Origin: UBA1402 sp964575345
GTDB taxonomy: Bacteria; Bacteroidota; Bacteroidia; Bacteroidales; UBA1402
Length of the DNA stretch: 64,000 bases
Direction: 5' to 3'
Assembly (NCBI GenBank): GCA_964575345.1
Contig: CAZNQD010000007.1
Location: 4,302 to 68,301, forward strand
Shown: positions 26,544-35,177 of the stretch, piece by piece
Numbering within the stretch: the stretch's first letter is position 1
Layout: the number at the start of each line of letters is the position of its first letter
The notes under the pieces: model-generated
The model's database searches: none
What the model saw: the letters and a program-made list of their open reading frames with translations, nothing else
What the model was told of the DNA's origin: nothing
Position numbers and translations under genes: made by a program

Positions 26544-28190
26544 ATGCACAAGTTGATTTTTTGCCTGACAATCATCTTATTAATGAATGTCGGCCTCCGG
26601 GCCGGGACAACAACAAGCTCCGAAGACGAAGTCAAAGCCTGCATGCGCAAGGCTACTGCTTATATGATGGACAAGGTGAGCGTCGGAGGTGGTTTTGTCG
26701 GCAGCTATCTGCCCGATTTTTCCCGTCGCTGGGGGGAACTGGAGGCCTTCCCCTCCATGATCTGGATAGACGGACCTACCCCGGCTATGGGCAATGCCCT
26801 GCTGGATACTTACCTTGCCACCGAAGACGAGTATTATTACCAACAAGCCTGCCGGGTGGCCGAGGCTTTGATTGCGGCTCAATTGCCCTGTGGAGGATGG
26901 AATTACATCTTCGATTTTGCCGGTGAAGAATCGCTAAGACAATGGTATGCCACTATAGGCAAAAACGCCTGGGGAGTGAGTGAATACAATTATTACTACG
27001 GCAACGCCACTTTCGACGACCAGAACAGTTACAGGCCGGCTAATTTCTTTTTGCGTATTTATTTGCTCAAGAAGGATCCGAGGCACAAACAAGCCCTGGA
27101 ACGGGCCATTGATTTTTTTCTCCAAAGTCAGTATCCCAACGGTGGCTGGCCACAGCGCTTTCCCCTCAGGTACGATTTCCCGGCCAAAGACGGCAGCCCC
27201 GACTACTCGAGTTTCATAACGCTCAACGACGGGGTGATGGAAAGAAACATCGATTTTATGTTGCGCTGCTATTACCTGCTCGACGATGAACGCTGCCTCT
27301 CTGCGGCCAAAAAGGGCATGGATTGCCTGCAGTTGCTGCAACAGGCAGCTCCTGTTGCAGGCTGGGCTCTTCAATACAATCTGGACATGCAACCCGCCAA
27401 AGCCCGCGATTTCGAACCGGCTTCGGTTTGCGTTTCAACCACCTATAGCACGGTGATGCTGCTGATGGAGTATTATCGCCTGACCGGAGAGAAAAAATAT
27501 ATACAAGGCATTCCTGCCGCTCTCACTTTTTTGGACGAAGTGGCATTCAATGACAGCATGTTACAACTGATTGGAAGCAGCGGCGAAAGGGGAGGCAGGC
27601 TTTGTCCCCGCATGGTGGTCCCCGGCAGCTTTACACCTCTGTTTTTGCACCGCAGGGGTTTGCATATTGTCAACGGCGATTATTACGTTGATCAAAACCC
27701 GTCCAATACCATTGCTCATTACTCTTCGTTCTGTACTGTGAATACTGATTTTTTACGCAGCAGATACGAAAACCTGATAAACCTGCCCGCAGAAGAACTA
27801 AGCCAATCCTCTCCCCTCTTGCATCCGGAACTCCGGGAGCCTATGCTTCAACAATTCCTCTACAACAAAAGGCCCGAAGGAACCCGCAACTTTCTGTATA
27901 CGGCTCAGGCTAAACCTTCTGAAAGGTTCCAGGAGATACTTGCTTTGTTGAACGAAGAAGGTTATTGGCCTGCTCCTCTGGTATTAACGACCAATCCTTA
28001 TATTGGCGAAGGCAGTGCCGACGACCCTGTGCCGGAACTTTACGAAGAAACCATGAAAAATCCCTTCAATACACAGTTTTACCGTTCCGAAAATCCACCC
28101 CTGGGCATCTCTGTCAATGCCTATGTTCAAAATATGGGAATTCTGATTCAATACCTGCTCAACCAAAAAGAGAACTCAAATGAAAAATAA
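26544..28190 (+). CDS. Pectate lyase, PL10 family, secreted
   Basis: Cleaves homogalacturonan by beta-elimination, leaving unsaturated galacturonate at the new non-reducing end. About 548 residues from the ATG at 26544, with a signal peptide (MHKLIFCLTIILLMNVGLRA). The (alpha/alpha) toroid repeats include GGFVGSYLPDFSRRWGE, CGGWNYIFDFAG, QYPNGGWPQRFPLRYDF and WALQYNLDMQPAKARDFEPAS, characteristic of PL10; the Arg in PAKARDFEP is near the expected catalytic region. The frame opens upstream at 26451, within the M49 gene. It overlaps the next gene, the LamG-cupin, by 11 bases. Confidence 0.88.
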   Translation: MHKLIFCLTIILLMNVGLRAGTTTSSEDEVKACMRKATAYMMDKVSVGGGFVGSYLPDFSRRWGELEAFPSMIWIDGPTPAMGNALLDTYLATEDEYYYQQACRVAEALIAAQLPCGGWNYIFDFAGEESLRQWYATIGKNAWGVSEYNYYYGNATFDDQNSYRPANFFLRIYLLKKDPRHKQALERAIDFFLQSQYPNGGWPQRFPLRYDFPAKDGSPDYSSFITLNDGVMERNIDFMLRCYYLLDDERCLSAAKKGMDCLQLLQQAAPVAGWALQYNLDMQPAKARDFEPASVCVSTTYSTVMLLMEYYRLTGEKKYIQGIPAALTFLDEVAFNDSMLQLIGSSGERGGRLCPRMVVPGSFTPLFLHRRGLHIVNGDYYVDQNPSNTIAHYSSFCTVNTDFLRSRYENLINLPAEELSQSSPLLHPELREPMLQQFLYNKRPEGTRNFLYTAQAKPSERFQEILALLNEEGYWPAPLVLTTNPYIGEGSADDPVPELYEETMKNPFNTQFYRSENPPLGISVNAYVQNMGILIQYLLNQKENSNEK

Positions 28191-29178
28191 TCTTTACCTT
28201 CTGTTAATACTCCTGTTGAGTGCCTGTCAATCCAAAAAGGATACAGATCAAGGCTGCATCGACTGGAAAGTAGCTGAACTTCCGGGTGTGGAATATCAGC
28301 TGGGGGAACCGCAGTTAGTCGATAGTAAATTAGGGCCGGCCGTCCGGTTTTCCGGAAAAGAGGCTTACTTTTTGAATACAAATCCTTTGGCAGGCATGGA
28401 AGAAGTGACGGTAGAGGCTGTTTTCCGGCCGGATGCCGACGGATCGTTTGAACAACGCTTTTTGCATCTGGGCGAAGCTTCCGGCGAACGTATTATGCTT
28501 GAGACCAGGGTAAAACCCGACGGAAACTGGTATTTCGATGCCTATGTAAAACGTCCCGACGAAGAAGGCTGTGCCTTGATTGATTCCAACCTTACCCATC
28601 CGGCTGAACAATGGTATCATGCTGCCTTTGTCTGTCGCAAAGACAGCTTGTTTTCCTACATAAACGGTCAATCCGAAAAGTCAGCCGCTTTTGCCTATCA
28701 GGCTATAAACAAAGGGATTGCCTCCGTCGGGGTGCGTCAAAACAAAGTTTGTTTTTTTAAGGGGCAGATGTATCGCATCCGCATTACGCCCAGAGCCCTA
28801 AAACCTGAAGAATTTTTACATGATCATTTAATCCTGAATAGTATGAACAGTTCTTCCTTTTTGATGGAAAAAGAGCTGCCCTGGACCGATTTGGGCGGGG
28901 GAGTTAAAAGACAAATCCTTGGCTACAACCAAGACCTTATGCTGGTGAAAGTTGCTTTCGAAAAAGGCAGCATCGGAGCAGCACACAAGCATCCGCACAC
29001 CCAGTCTTCGCTCTGCGTCAGCGGCAGGTTCGAAGTGGATATCGATGGGCAACGCTCCGTCGTGTCTGCCGGAGACGGTTTTTACGTAGCACCTGACCAG
29101 GTGCACGGTGTCCGTTGTCTCGAAGCCGGTATGCTTCTGGATGCTTTCGCTCCCTGCCGCGAGGATTTTTTGCCCTAA
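28180..29178 (+). CDS. Lipoprotein fusing a LamG-like domain to a KdgF-type cupin
   Basis: 332 residues. A lipobox (LLLLSAC, Cys about 16) precedes a LamG/concanavalin-like domain (about 45-210; VTVEAVFRPDADGSFEQRFLHLG, EQWYHAAFVCRKDSLFSYINGQ). The C-terminus (about 225-332) is a cupin with HKHPHTQ (269-275) and His309, the arrangement of metal ligands in KdgF. KdgF opens the ring of 4,5-unsaturated galacturonate to its linear keto form. The C-terminal ILIDVF-TPQREDFL-type ending of KdgF is also recognisable (LLDAFAPCREDFL). Its start overlaps the end of the PL10 gene, so the lyase and the enzyme for its product are translated together. The domain fusion and surface location are unusual. Confidence 0.82.
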   Translation: MKNNLYLLLILLLSACQSKKDTDQGCIDWKVAELPGVEYQLGEPQLVDSKLGPAVRFSGKEAYFLNTNPLAGMEEVTVEAVFRPDADGSFEQRFLHLGEASGERIMLETRVKPDGNWYFDAYVKRPDEEGCALIDSNLTHPAEQWYHAAFVCRKDSLFSYINGQSEKSAAFAYQAINKGIASVGVRQNKVCFFKGQMYRIRITPRALKPEEFLHDHLILNSMNSSSFLMEKELPWTDLGGGVKRQILGYNQDLMLVKVAFEKGSIGAAHKHPHTQSSLCVSGRFEVDIDGQRSVVSAGDGFYVAPDQVHGVRCLEAGMLLDAFAPCREDFLP

Positions 29179-29206
29179 AGCCCTGGATCAATAAACAAAA
29201 ATTGAT

Positions 29207-30049
29207 ATGAAACAAATAGCCATACAGGGCATTTCGGGCTCCTACCACGATATTGTGGCACGTCATTTTTTTGAGAGTGAAAACGTCGAAGTGCTGGGAT
29301 GTAAAACATTTAAAGAAGTATTTACTGCCATGCGCAAAGACAGTAGCATACTGGGGGTGATTGCCATCGAAAACACCATCGCCGGCAGCCTTTTACAAAA
29401 TCATAATCTATTGAGGGAAAGCGAAACAGCCATTATTGGTGAATTCAAACTCAGAATAAGCCATTGCCTGGCTGCCGTACCCGGACAAGCGTTTAAGGAT
29501 ATCAAAGAAGTGCATTCTCATCCCATCGCGCTGATGCAATGTGACGATTTTTTGGAACTACATCCCGAATGGACTGTAGTGGAAAGCGAAGATACCGCCA
29601 CCAGTGCCAAAGTCATAGGCAATCAAAAGATTATGGGCAGGGCTGCCATTTGCAGCCTCCAGGCCGCCGAAATTTACGGACTTGAAGTGCTGGAAGCGGG
29701 CATAGAAACCAACAAACGCAATTTTACCCGTTTCCTGGTTTTGGCCGATCGCTGGAACGCCGAAAAATTCAATGCCGACAATAAGATAAACAAATCTTCG
29801 ATGGTTTTCTCCACTCACCACCAGGAGGGTGCCTTGTCTCAGGTATTATCGGTGCTGTCGTATTACCATAACAATCTGACCAAAATTCAATCTATACCCA
29901 TCATTGGCCATGAATGGGAATATTTGTTTTTTATTGACCTTACTTTCGAAGATTACCTCAAATACAAGCAAAGTCTCGAGGCTATACGTCCCCTGACCAG
30001 CAACCTCAAAATCCTGGGTGAATACCCGGTGGGCAGGCAAATGCTTTGA
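29207..30049 (+). CDS. pheA: Prephenate dehydratase
   Basis: Converts prephenate to phenylpyruvate. 280 residues with the PDT domain (IAIQGISGSYHDIVARHFFE, GVIAIENTIAGSLLQNHNLL, EDTATSAKVIG, and NFTRF with TRF at about 174-176) and a C-terminal ACT domain (EGALSQVLSVLSYYHNNLTKIQSIPI...WEYLFFIDL) for feedback control by phenylalanine. No chorismate mutase domain is fused. It begins 28 bp after the LamG-cupin and is the second aromatic amino acid gene of this run (after aroC), with the pectin genes between them. Confidence 0.94.
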   Translation: MKQIAIQGISGSYHDIVARHFFESENVEVLGCKTFKEVFTAMRKDSSILGVIAIENTIAGSLLQNHNLLRESETAIIGEFKLRISHCLAAVPGQAFKDIKEVHSHPIALMQCDDFLELHPEWTVVESEDTATSAKVIGNQKIMGRAAICSLQAAEIYGLEVLEAGIETNKRNFTRFLVLADRWNAEKFNADNKINKSSMVFSTHHQEGALSQVLSVLSYYHNNLTKIQSIPIIGHEWEYLFFIDLTFEDYLKYKQSLEAIRPLTSNLKILGEYPVGRQML

Positions 30050-30151
30050 ATAAAAAATGCAGTAATCACTTAAATTCATCTCAAAAAGAGGTAAATTTGA
30101 GTCTGTTTTTTTATATTTGCTGCTTATTGAGAGGAAATCAAAAGAGTTGAA

Positions 30152-31267
30152 ATGGAAATTATAGAAGTAAGTACTCCGGCTTTGCGTAAAGAATTCGCAC
30201 TCCTGCCTTTTCGTTTATACCGTGGAAATCCTTATTGGGTGCCTCCTATTCTAAAGTCAGAAATCAACAATATCAATCCGGCCGTCAATCCGTTTTTTCG
30301 TTTTTGCGACGCCAAATTTTGGATAGTTCAACAAAACGGCCTTACGGTTGGGCGCATTGGGGCTATAATTCATTATGCCTACATCGAAAAGACCCAGGAA
30401 AAATACGGACGTTTCACCCGGGCAGAATTCATCGACGACAAAGAGGTAGTTGACGCTTTGTTTGAAACAGCCGAAAACTGGATTAAGTCCAAGGGAATGA
30501 GCGGTGTGATGGGGCCTCTGGGCTTTTCCAACCTTGACACACAGGCCATGCTTGTTGAAGGCTTTGATCAACTGGCTTCGGTAGCTTCAGTCTATCACCT
30601 GCCTTATTATAAGGATCATATAGAGCGTCTGGGCTACAGCAAAAAAACGGACTGGATAGAGTTTCGTTTGAGCCTGACACCTGAGATTCCCGAAAAGGCT
30701 GTCCGGCTGGCGGATGTCATACAACAACGTTATCAACTCAGCGTTATTCGCATGAAGTCCAAACGCATCATGAAAAAATTCGGCCGGGAAATTTTTCAGC
30801 TGCTGAACAAGTCTTTTTACGAACTCTTTTCTTTTGCCCCCCTGGACGAAAAAATGATAGACCATGTGCTGAACAATTACCTGCCGGTAATCAATCCCGA
30901 GTACGTACACATCGTAATAAACAACGAACAAAAAGTGGTCGGCTTTATCGTACCGGTGCCTTCGCTGAGCAAATCCATGCAAATCGCCAAAGGCAGGCTG
31001 GGTTTAAGAGCGATATGGTCTATAATGCACAGCCGTAAAAAAAACAATACCATCGATCTTTTCCTGACGGGCATCGATCCGGACTATCAGGCCAAAGGAG
31101 TGGCCAGCCTGCTTATCACCAAGGCTCAGGAAGTGATGATTAAGAACGGAATTACATGCGTCGAAACCACGGGTATACTCGAAGACAACTTCAAAGCCAT
31201 ACAGCATTGGAAAAATTACGAACACGTGCAAAACAAACGCAAACGTTGCTTTGTAAAAGATTTTTGA
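30152..31267 (+). CDS. GNAT-like N-acetyltransferase family protein
   Basis: 371 residues, no signal. The C-terminal third resembles a GNAT domain: GFIVPVPSLSKSMQ, DLFLTGIDPDYQAKGVASLLITKAQEVMIKNGITCVETTGILEDN and a final HWKNYEHVQNKRKRCFVKDF. The N-terminal portion, EVSTPALRKEFALLPFRLYRGNPYWVPPI, is seen in related Bacteroidales proteins of unknown function. YQAKGVAS matches the acetyl-CoA loop (Q/RxxGxG/A). The substrate is unknown. Converges with smpB, 76 bp apart. Confidence 0.7.
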   Translation: MEIIEVSTPALRKEFALLPFRLYRGNPYWVPPILKSEINNINPAVNPFFRFCDAKFWIVQQNGLTVGRIGAIIHYAYIEKTQEKYGRFTRAEFIDDKEVVDALFETAENWIKSKGMSGVMGPLGFSNLDTQAMLVEGFDQLASVASVYHLPYYKDHIERLGYSKKTDWIEFRLSLTPEIPEKAVRLADVIQQRYQLSVIRMKSKRIMKKFGREIFQLLNKSFYELFSFAPLDEKMIDHVLNNYLPVINPEYVHIVINNEQKVVGFIVPVPSLSKSMQIAKGRLGLRAIWSIMHSRKKNNTIDLFLTGIDPDYQAKGVASLLITKAQEVMIKNGITCVETTGILEDNFKAIQHWKNYEHVQNKRKRCFVKDF

Positions 31268-31342
31268 TAGTAAGGGGCCTGAAACTTAAGTTTTAAATCG
31301 CTACTGTATATCAGAGTTGTAGAGAATTCATACAAACTTAGG

Positions 31343-31807
31343 TCAGTATTTCTTGTCTTTGATAAAACGATCCATCTGGCGACGATCGTCTTTTTCTTTG
31401 ATGCTTTCTCGTTTGTCGTAGGCTTTTTTGCCTTTGGCCACGGCAATTTCCAATTTAGCCCAGCCTTTTTCGTTGATGAAGAGCTTCACCGGAACGATAG
31501 TGAAACCGGTTTCCCGGGTAAGCCGGTCTATTTTGCGCAATTCTCTTTTGGTCAGCAGTAGCTTGCGGTCACGTCCGGGATTGTGGTTGTTGTAGGTGCC
31601 GTTGTCGTATTCACTGATCTGAAGATTTTTAATCCAGAGTTCACCATTGATCATCAGGGCATAACTGTCCGAGAGATTGGCTTTGCCCAGGCGTATGGAT
31701 TTAATTTCGGTACCGGTCAGGACCATACCGGCCGTAAAGCGGTCCAGCAATTCAAAATTAAAGGCAGCCCGCTTGTTTTTGATCGATATGTCCCTGGATA
31801 ATTTCAT
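31343..31807 (-). CDS. smpB: SsrA-binding protein SmpB
   Basis: Works with tmRNA to free stalled ribosomes. 154 residues, normal length: IKNKRAAFNFELLDRFTAGMVLTGTEIKSIRLGKANLSDSYA, YDNGTYNNHNPGRDRKLLL, and a basic tail (KGKKAYDKRESIKEKDDRRQMDRFIKDKK). The tmRNA gene itself was not found. Its start overlaps the stop of the Yip1 gene by four bases. Confidence 0.96.
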   Translation of the reverse strand: MKLSRDISIKNKRAAFNFELLDRFTAGMVLTGTEIKSIRLGKANLSDSYALMINGELWIKNLQISEYDNGTYNNHNPGRDRKLLLTKRELRKIDRLTRETGFTIVPVKLFINEKGWAKLEIAVAKGKKAYDKRESIKEKDDRRQMDRFIKDKKY

Positions 31808-32379
31808 TTGGATAGACCCGGCAACAACTTGATAAGTATAAATTCAATCAGTACCGGAGACAGCGTTATTACGACGCTTGTCAAAGCCGTAAACCGGCCT
31901 CTTTGCCTGCCGGGCATTTCATACAGCCCGCCGGATGCCTCCCATACGATGTACACTGTGTAAACGACAAATATATACAGAAAAAAGAAGTCCTTGACCA
32001 GAAATGTAAAAAACCGTACAAGCAACAAAGGCGTCAGCGAATACGCACAGAGTTTCTCAACTTTGATTTTGTCGGGAGCCAGGCCCAGCCAGCGAACAAA
32101 TAAACGATCCAGTACGAACGAGGATAGAAAGTAAGAAGCAAAAAAAGCCGCAAAAACTCGTATAAAACTTTGAATACCCAGCCCCAATTCGACCCGGAAA
32201 ACTTCCTGAAAATGTACAAAGGGGCTTAAAAAGGCAGCCAGGCCAACTAATGCCAGCAAAGGATAAAAATAAGCACTCAGATAGGGCTTATTCTCGGCGG
32301 TGTCTGCCGTAATTTCCTTCCATGCAGCAGCCGGGGTAGTTATGATCCGCCAGATGCGACGGAAAAAAGCTTTATTCAT
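31804..32379 (-). CDS. Yip1-family membrane protein
   Basis: 191 residues with about five hydrophobic segments (for example SAYFYPLLALVGLAAFLSPF, FAAFFASYFLSSFVL, VRFFTFLVKDFFFLYIFVVYTVYIVWEA and VVITLSPVLIEFILIKLL). Spacing and order fit the bacterial Yip1 family, whose role is unknown. It overlaps yigZ (8 bases) and smpB (4 bases), so the three genes are co-translated. Confidence 0.75.
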   Translation of the reverse strand: MNKAFFRRIWRIITTPAAAWKEITADTAENKPYLSAYFYPLLALVGLAAFLSPFVHFQEVFRVELGLGIQSFIRVFAAFFASYFLSSFVLDRLFVRWLGLAPDKIKVEKLCAYSLTPLLLVRFFTFLVKDFFFLYIFVVYTVYIVWEASGGLYEMPGRQRGRFTALTSVVITLSPVLIEFILIKLLPGLSK

Positions 32380-32974
32380 TATTAATTATAAGCAGTGATT
32401 CCACTTTTGATAAACGTTCTTTTAGTTCATTCAATTTACTTTGCCTGATGCTCAAACTCATAGAACAAAGTTCTTCGTATTTGGGATCAATGATTTTAGC
32501 TCCGTAATCCTTGATGACACTCATCACTTCGTTGGTATAGGGATACTCAAAACTGAGGCAGATTTCGGCGTCCAGCGTTTTCTCCAGGATTCTGGCATTC
32601 GACAGAGCCGCGGCTGCAGCGGTTTTGTAAGCGGAAGTCAGGCCTCCGGTTCCCAATAAAACTCCTCCGAAATAACGTACCACCACCACTAAGACATTGC
32701 TCAGCCCAAAGGAACGGATTTGGCCTAATATCGGGCGGCCTGCTGTTCCCGAAGGTTCCCCGTCGTCGTTGGCCCTGTATTGTTCAGCTTCGGCTCCCAG
32801 CATGTAGGCATAACAGATATGGCGAGCATCAAAATAGCTTTTTCTGAACTGTTCCAGCTCCAGATGCACTTCCTCGAGCCCTTCTACCGGAAGGGCAAAG
32901 GCCAGAAATTTGCTGCCTTTGTCTTTGTAGAGGCCTTCGCTGCGGTTGGCTATGGTTCTGTATGTATCAGTCAT
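32372..32974 (-). CDS. YigZ/IMPACT-family protein
   Basis: 200 residues. The IMPACT N-terminal domain is clear (YKDKGSKFLAFALPVEGLEEVHLELEQFRKSYFDARHICYAYML, NDDGEPSGTAGRPILGQI, VVVRYFGGVLLGTGGLTSAYKTAA), followed by a DUF1949-like C-terminal domain (YPYTNEVMSVIKDYGAKI). In eukaryotes IMPACT modulates translation control; in bacteria the role is unclear. First gene of the yigZ-yip1-smpB unit; DUF1015 lies upstream with 26 bp between. Confidence 0.9.
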   Translation of the reverse strand: MTDTYRTIANRSEGLYKDKGSKFLAFALPVEGLEEVHLELEQFRKSYFDARHICYAYMLGAEAEQYRANDDGEPSGTAGRPILGQIRSFGLSNVLVVVVRYFGGVLLGTGGLTSAYKTAAAAALSNARILEKTLDAEICLSFEYPYTNEVMSVIKDYGAKIIDPKYEELCSMSLSIRQSKLNELKERLSKVESLLIINNE

Positions 32975-33000
32975 AGTATAATGCAGGCGTTCAGGACCTT

Positions 33001-34248
33001 TCAGTCATCCATGGTATGTATTATCAATCCTGAACGTAATTTAGGTTCAAACCAGGTGGTTTTGGGCGGCATTATGTTGCCGCTGTCGGCAATATCGATG
33101 AGTTGCTTCATCGATACCGGGTACAAAGCAAGGGCAAGGGCCATTTCGCCGGAGTCCACGCGACGCTCCAGCTCTTTAAGGCCACGAATGCCGCCGACAA
33201 AATCGATGCGTTTGTCGCTGCGCAAATCCTTGATGCCCAATATACGATCCAATATCAGACCTGATGAAACGCTGACATCCAATACGCCTATGGGATCGTT
33301 GTCGTCGTATCTTCCGGGCCTGGCTGTGAGCGAATACCACTCTCCGTCGATATAGAGGCTGAAGTTGTGCAAAAAGGCCGGTTTATAAATCTGCGAGCCT
33401 TTGTTTTCGACGATAAAATCTGCTTCGAGAGCGGCGAGAAACGATTTTTTATCGTGTCCGTTCAGGTCTTTGACTACTCTGTTGTAATCGATGATCTGCA
33501 ATTGATTATCGGGAAAACAAACGGCCAGAAAATAATTGTATTCCTCTTGTCCGCTGTGGGCGGGATTTTGTTCTTTCTTTTCGTTGCCCACCAGAGCTGC
33601 AGCAGCTGTACGGTGATGGCCGTCGGCAATGTACAGAGCAGGCATCTGATCGAAACAGCGGCTGACTGTGTTGATGCTTTCGTCGTCGTCGATGAGCCAG
33701 AATTGATGGCCAAAGCCGTCCGGAGCCGTAAACCGGTAAACAGGCTTTTGCTTAACGTGTTCTGCCACCAGCTTGTCCAGGACTTCCTGAGCCGGATAAG
33801 CCAAAAACACCGGTTCAATATTGGCATTGTTCACCCTGACGTGCTTCATTCGATCTTCTTCTTTGTCGCGACGGGTCAATTCGTGCTTTTTGATGAGGCC
33901 GCTCATGTAATCCTCCACACAGGCACAAACCACCAGGCCGTATTGGGTTCTGCCGTTCATGGTCTGGGCGTAGATGTAAAACATGGCTTTGTTGTCCTGG
34001 ATCAACCAGCCTTTTTGACGAAAAAGATCAAAATTTTCTCTGGCCCTGACATAAACCTTAGGATCGTGTTCATCTGTCCCCCGGGGGAAATCTATCTCGG
34101 GTTTGATAATGTGATACAGGGAATACTCGTTGTTGGCAGCTTCCTGTCTGGCCTCCTCTGAATTTAATACGTCGTAGGGCCGGGATGCCACTTTTTCTAC
34201 CAGATTCTGTGGCGGTCGCCAGCCTTTGAAAGCTCTGATTTTTACCAT
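33001..34248 (-). CDS. DUF1015-family protein
   Basis: 415 residues: FKGWRPPQNLVEKVASRPYDVLNSEEARQEA at the start and YIADGHHRTAAAALV in the middle, both signature stretches of DUF1015, with ending PPKTTWFEPKLRSGLIIHTMDD. The HHRTAAA motif suggests a nucleotide- or phosphate-binding site, but no activity is established. It lies 6 bp after serA and 8 bp separate it from its own upstream neighbour, in the order serC-serA-DUF1015 found in many Bacteroidales. A link to serine metabolism is inferred from that. Confidence 0.87.
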   Translation of the reverse strand: MVKIRAFKGWRPPQNLVEKVASRPYDVLNSEEARQEAANNEYSLYHIIKPEIDFPRGTDEHDPKVYVRARENFDLFRQKGWLIQDNKAMFYIYAQTMNGRTQYGLVVCACVEDYMSGLIKKHELTRRDKEEDRMKHVRVNNANIEPVFLAYPAQEVLDKLVAEHVKQKPVYRFTAPDGFGHQFWLIDDDESINTVSRCFDQMPALYIADGHHRTAAAALVGNEKKEQNPAHSGQEEYNYFLAVCFPDNQLQIIDYNRVVKDLNGHDKKSFLAALEADFIVENKGSQIYKPAFLHNFSLYIDGEWYSLTARPGRYDDNDPIGVLDVSVSSGLILDRILGIKDLRSDKRIDFVGGIRGLKELERRVDSGEMALALALYPVSMKQLIDIADSGNIMPPKTTWFEPKLRSGLIIHTMDD

Positions 34249-34254
34249 ACCGAT

Positions 34255-35175
34255 TTAGGGATTGACTCTGAACTTCTGATTGCCTTCTTTAAAGAAACTT
34301 ACAATTTGTTTGGCGGCTGCTATGCCTGCATTGATATTGGCTTCGGCTGTCTGGGCTCCCATTTTTTTTGGGGTGGAGAAATACCGGCCGGCGAATTTCT
34401 CGGCAAATTTAGCGTCAGCGGCGGGCATGATATCGGTGATATACTTAAAATCTATTCGATTCTCCATAAACATCATCAACGAAGTTTCGTCTATTACTTC
34501 TTTACGGGCCGTGTTCACCAGGATGGCATTTTTGGGCATGCGCTTCAGAAGATTGGCGTTAATGGATTGACGGGTTTCGTCCGTAGCTGGTATATGCAAG
34601 GATACAATCTGGCATTTTTCGTATAAATCCTCCACACTATTCAAGACTTTCACCCCATCCTTCTCGATTACTTCTGCCTTGCAATAAGGATCGTAAGCAT
34701 AAACTTCCATACCGAAACCTTTGGCAATGCGGGCCACATTACGCCCCACGTTGCCGTAGGCATGTATACCCAGCACCTTGCCTTTCAATTCTGCTCCGGA
34801 AGTACCGTTAAACATATTACGCATGGCGTATACCATCATACCCAGGGCCAGTTCGGCTACCGCATTGGCATTTTGGCCGGGTGTGTTCATCACGCAAATA
34901 CCTTTTTCGCTGGCTGCCTCCAAATCTACGTTGTCGTAACCGGCTCCCGCACGGACCACAATCTTTAATTGTCCTGCTGATTCAATAACCTGACGATCAA
35001 TGATATCGCTACGTATTATAACGGCATCAACTTTGGAAACAGCCTCAATCAGACTGCTTTTCTCGGTGTATTTTTCGAACAGTTCGAAACCGAAACCGGC
35101 TCCTTGTATCACTTCGCGTATACCCTTGACAGCAACAGGAGCAAAAGGCTTGTCAGTAGCAACTAATACCTTCAT
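34255..35175 (-). CDS. serA: D-3-phosphoglycerate dehydrogenase (no ACT domain)
   Basis: First step of serine synthesis, oxidising 3-phosphoglycerate with NAD. 306 residues, so the short type that lacks a regulatory ACT domain. The 2-hydroxyacid dehydrogenase fold shows AVIIRSDIIDRQVIESAGQLKIVVRAGAGYDNVDLEAA, then VLGIHAYGNVGRNVARIAKGFGMEVYAYDPY and LVNTARKEVIDE. Two bases separate it from the serC stop codon. Confidence 0.92.
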   Translation of the reverse strand: MKVLVATDKPFAPVAVKGIREVIQGAGFGFELFEKYTEKSSLIEAVSKVDAVIIRSDIIDRQVIESAGQLKIVVRAGAGYDNVDLEAASEKGICVMNTPGQNANAVAELALGMMVYAMRNMFNGTSGAELKGKVLGIHAYGNVGRNVARIAKGFGMEVYAYDPYCKAEVIEKDGVKVLNSVEDLYEKCQIVSLHIPATDETRQSINANLLKRMPKNAILVNTARKEVIDETSLMMFMENRIDFKYITDIMPAADAKFAEKFAGRYFSTPKKMGAQTAEANINAGIAAAKQIVSFFKEGNQKFRVNP

Positions 35176-35177
35176 AA

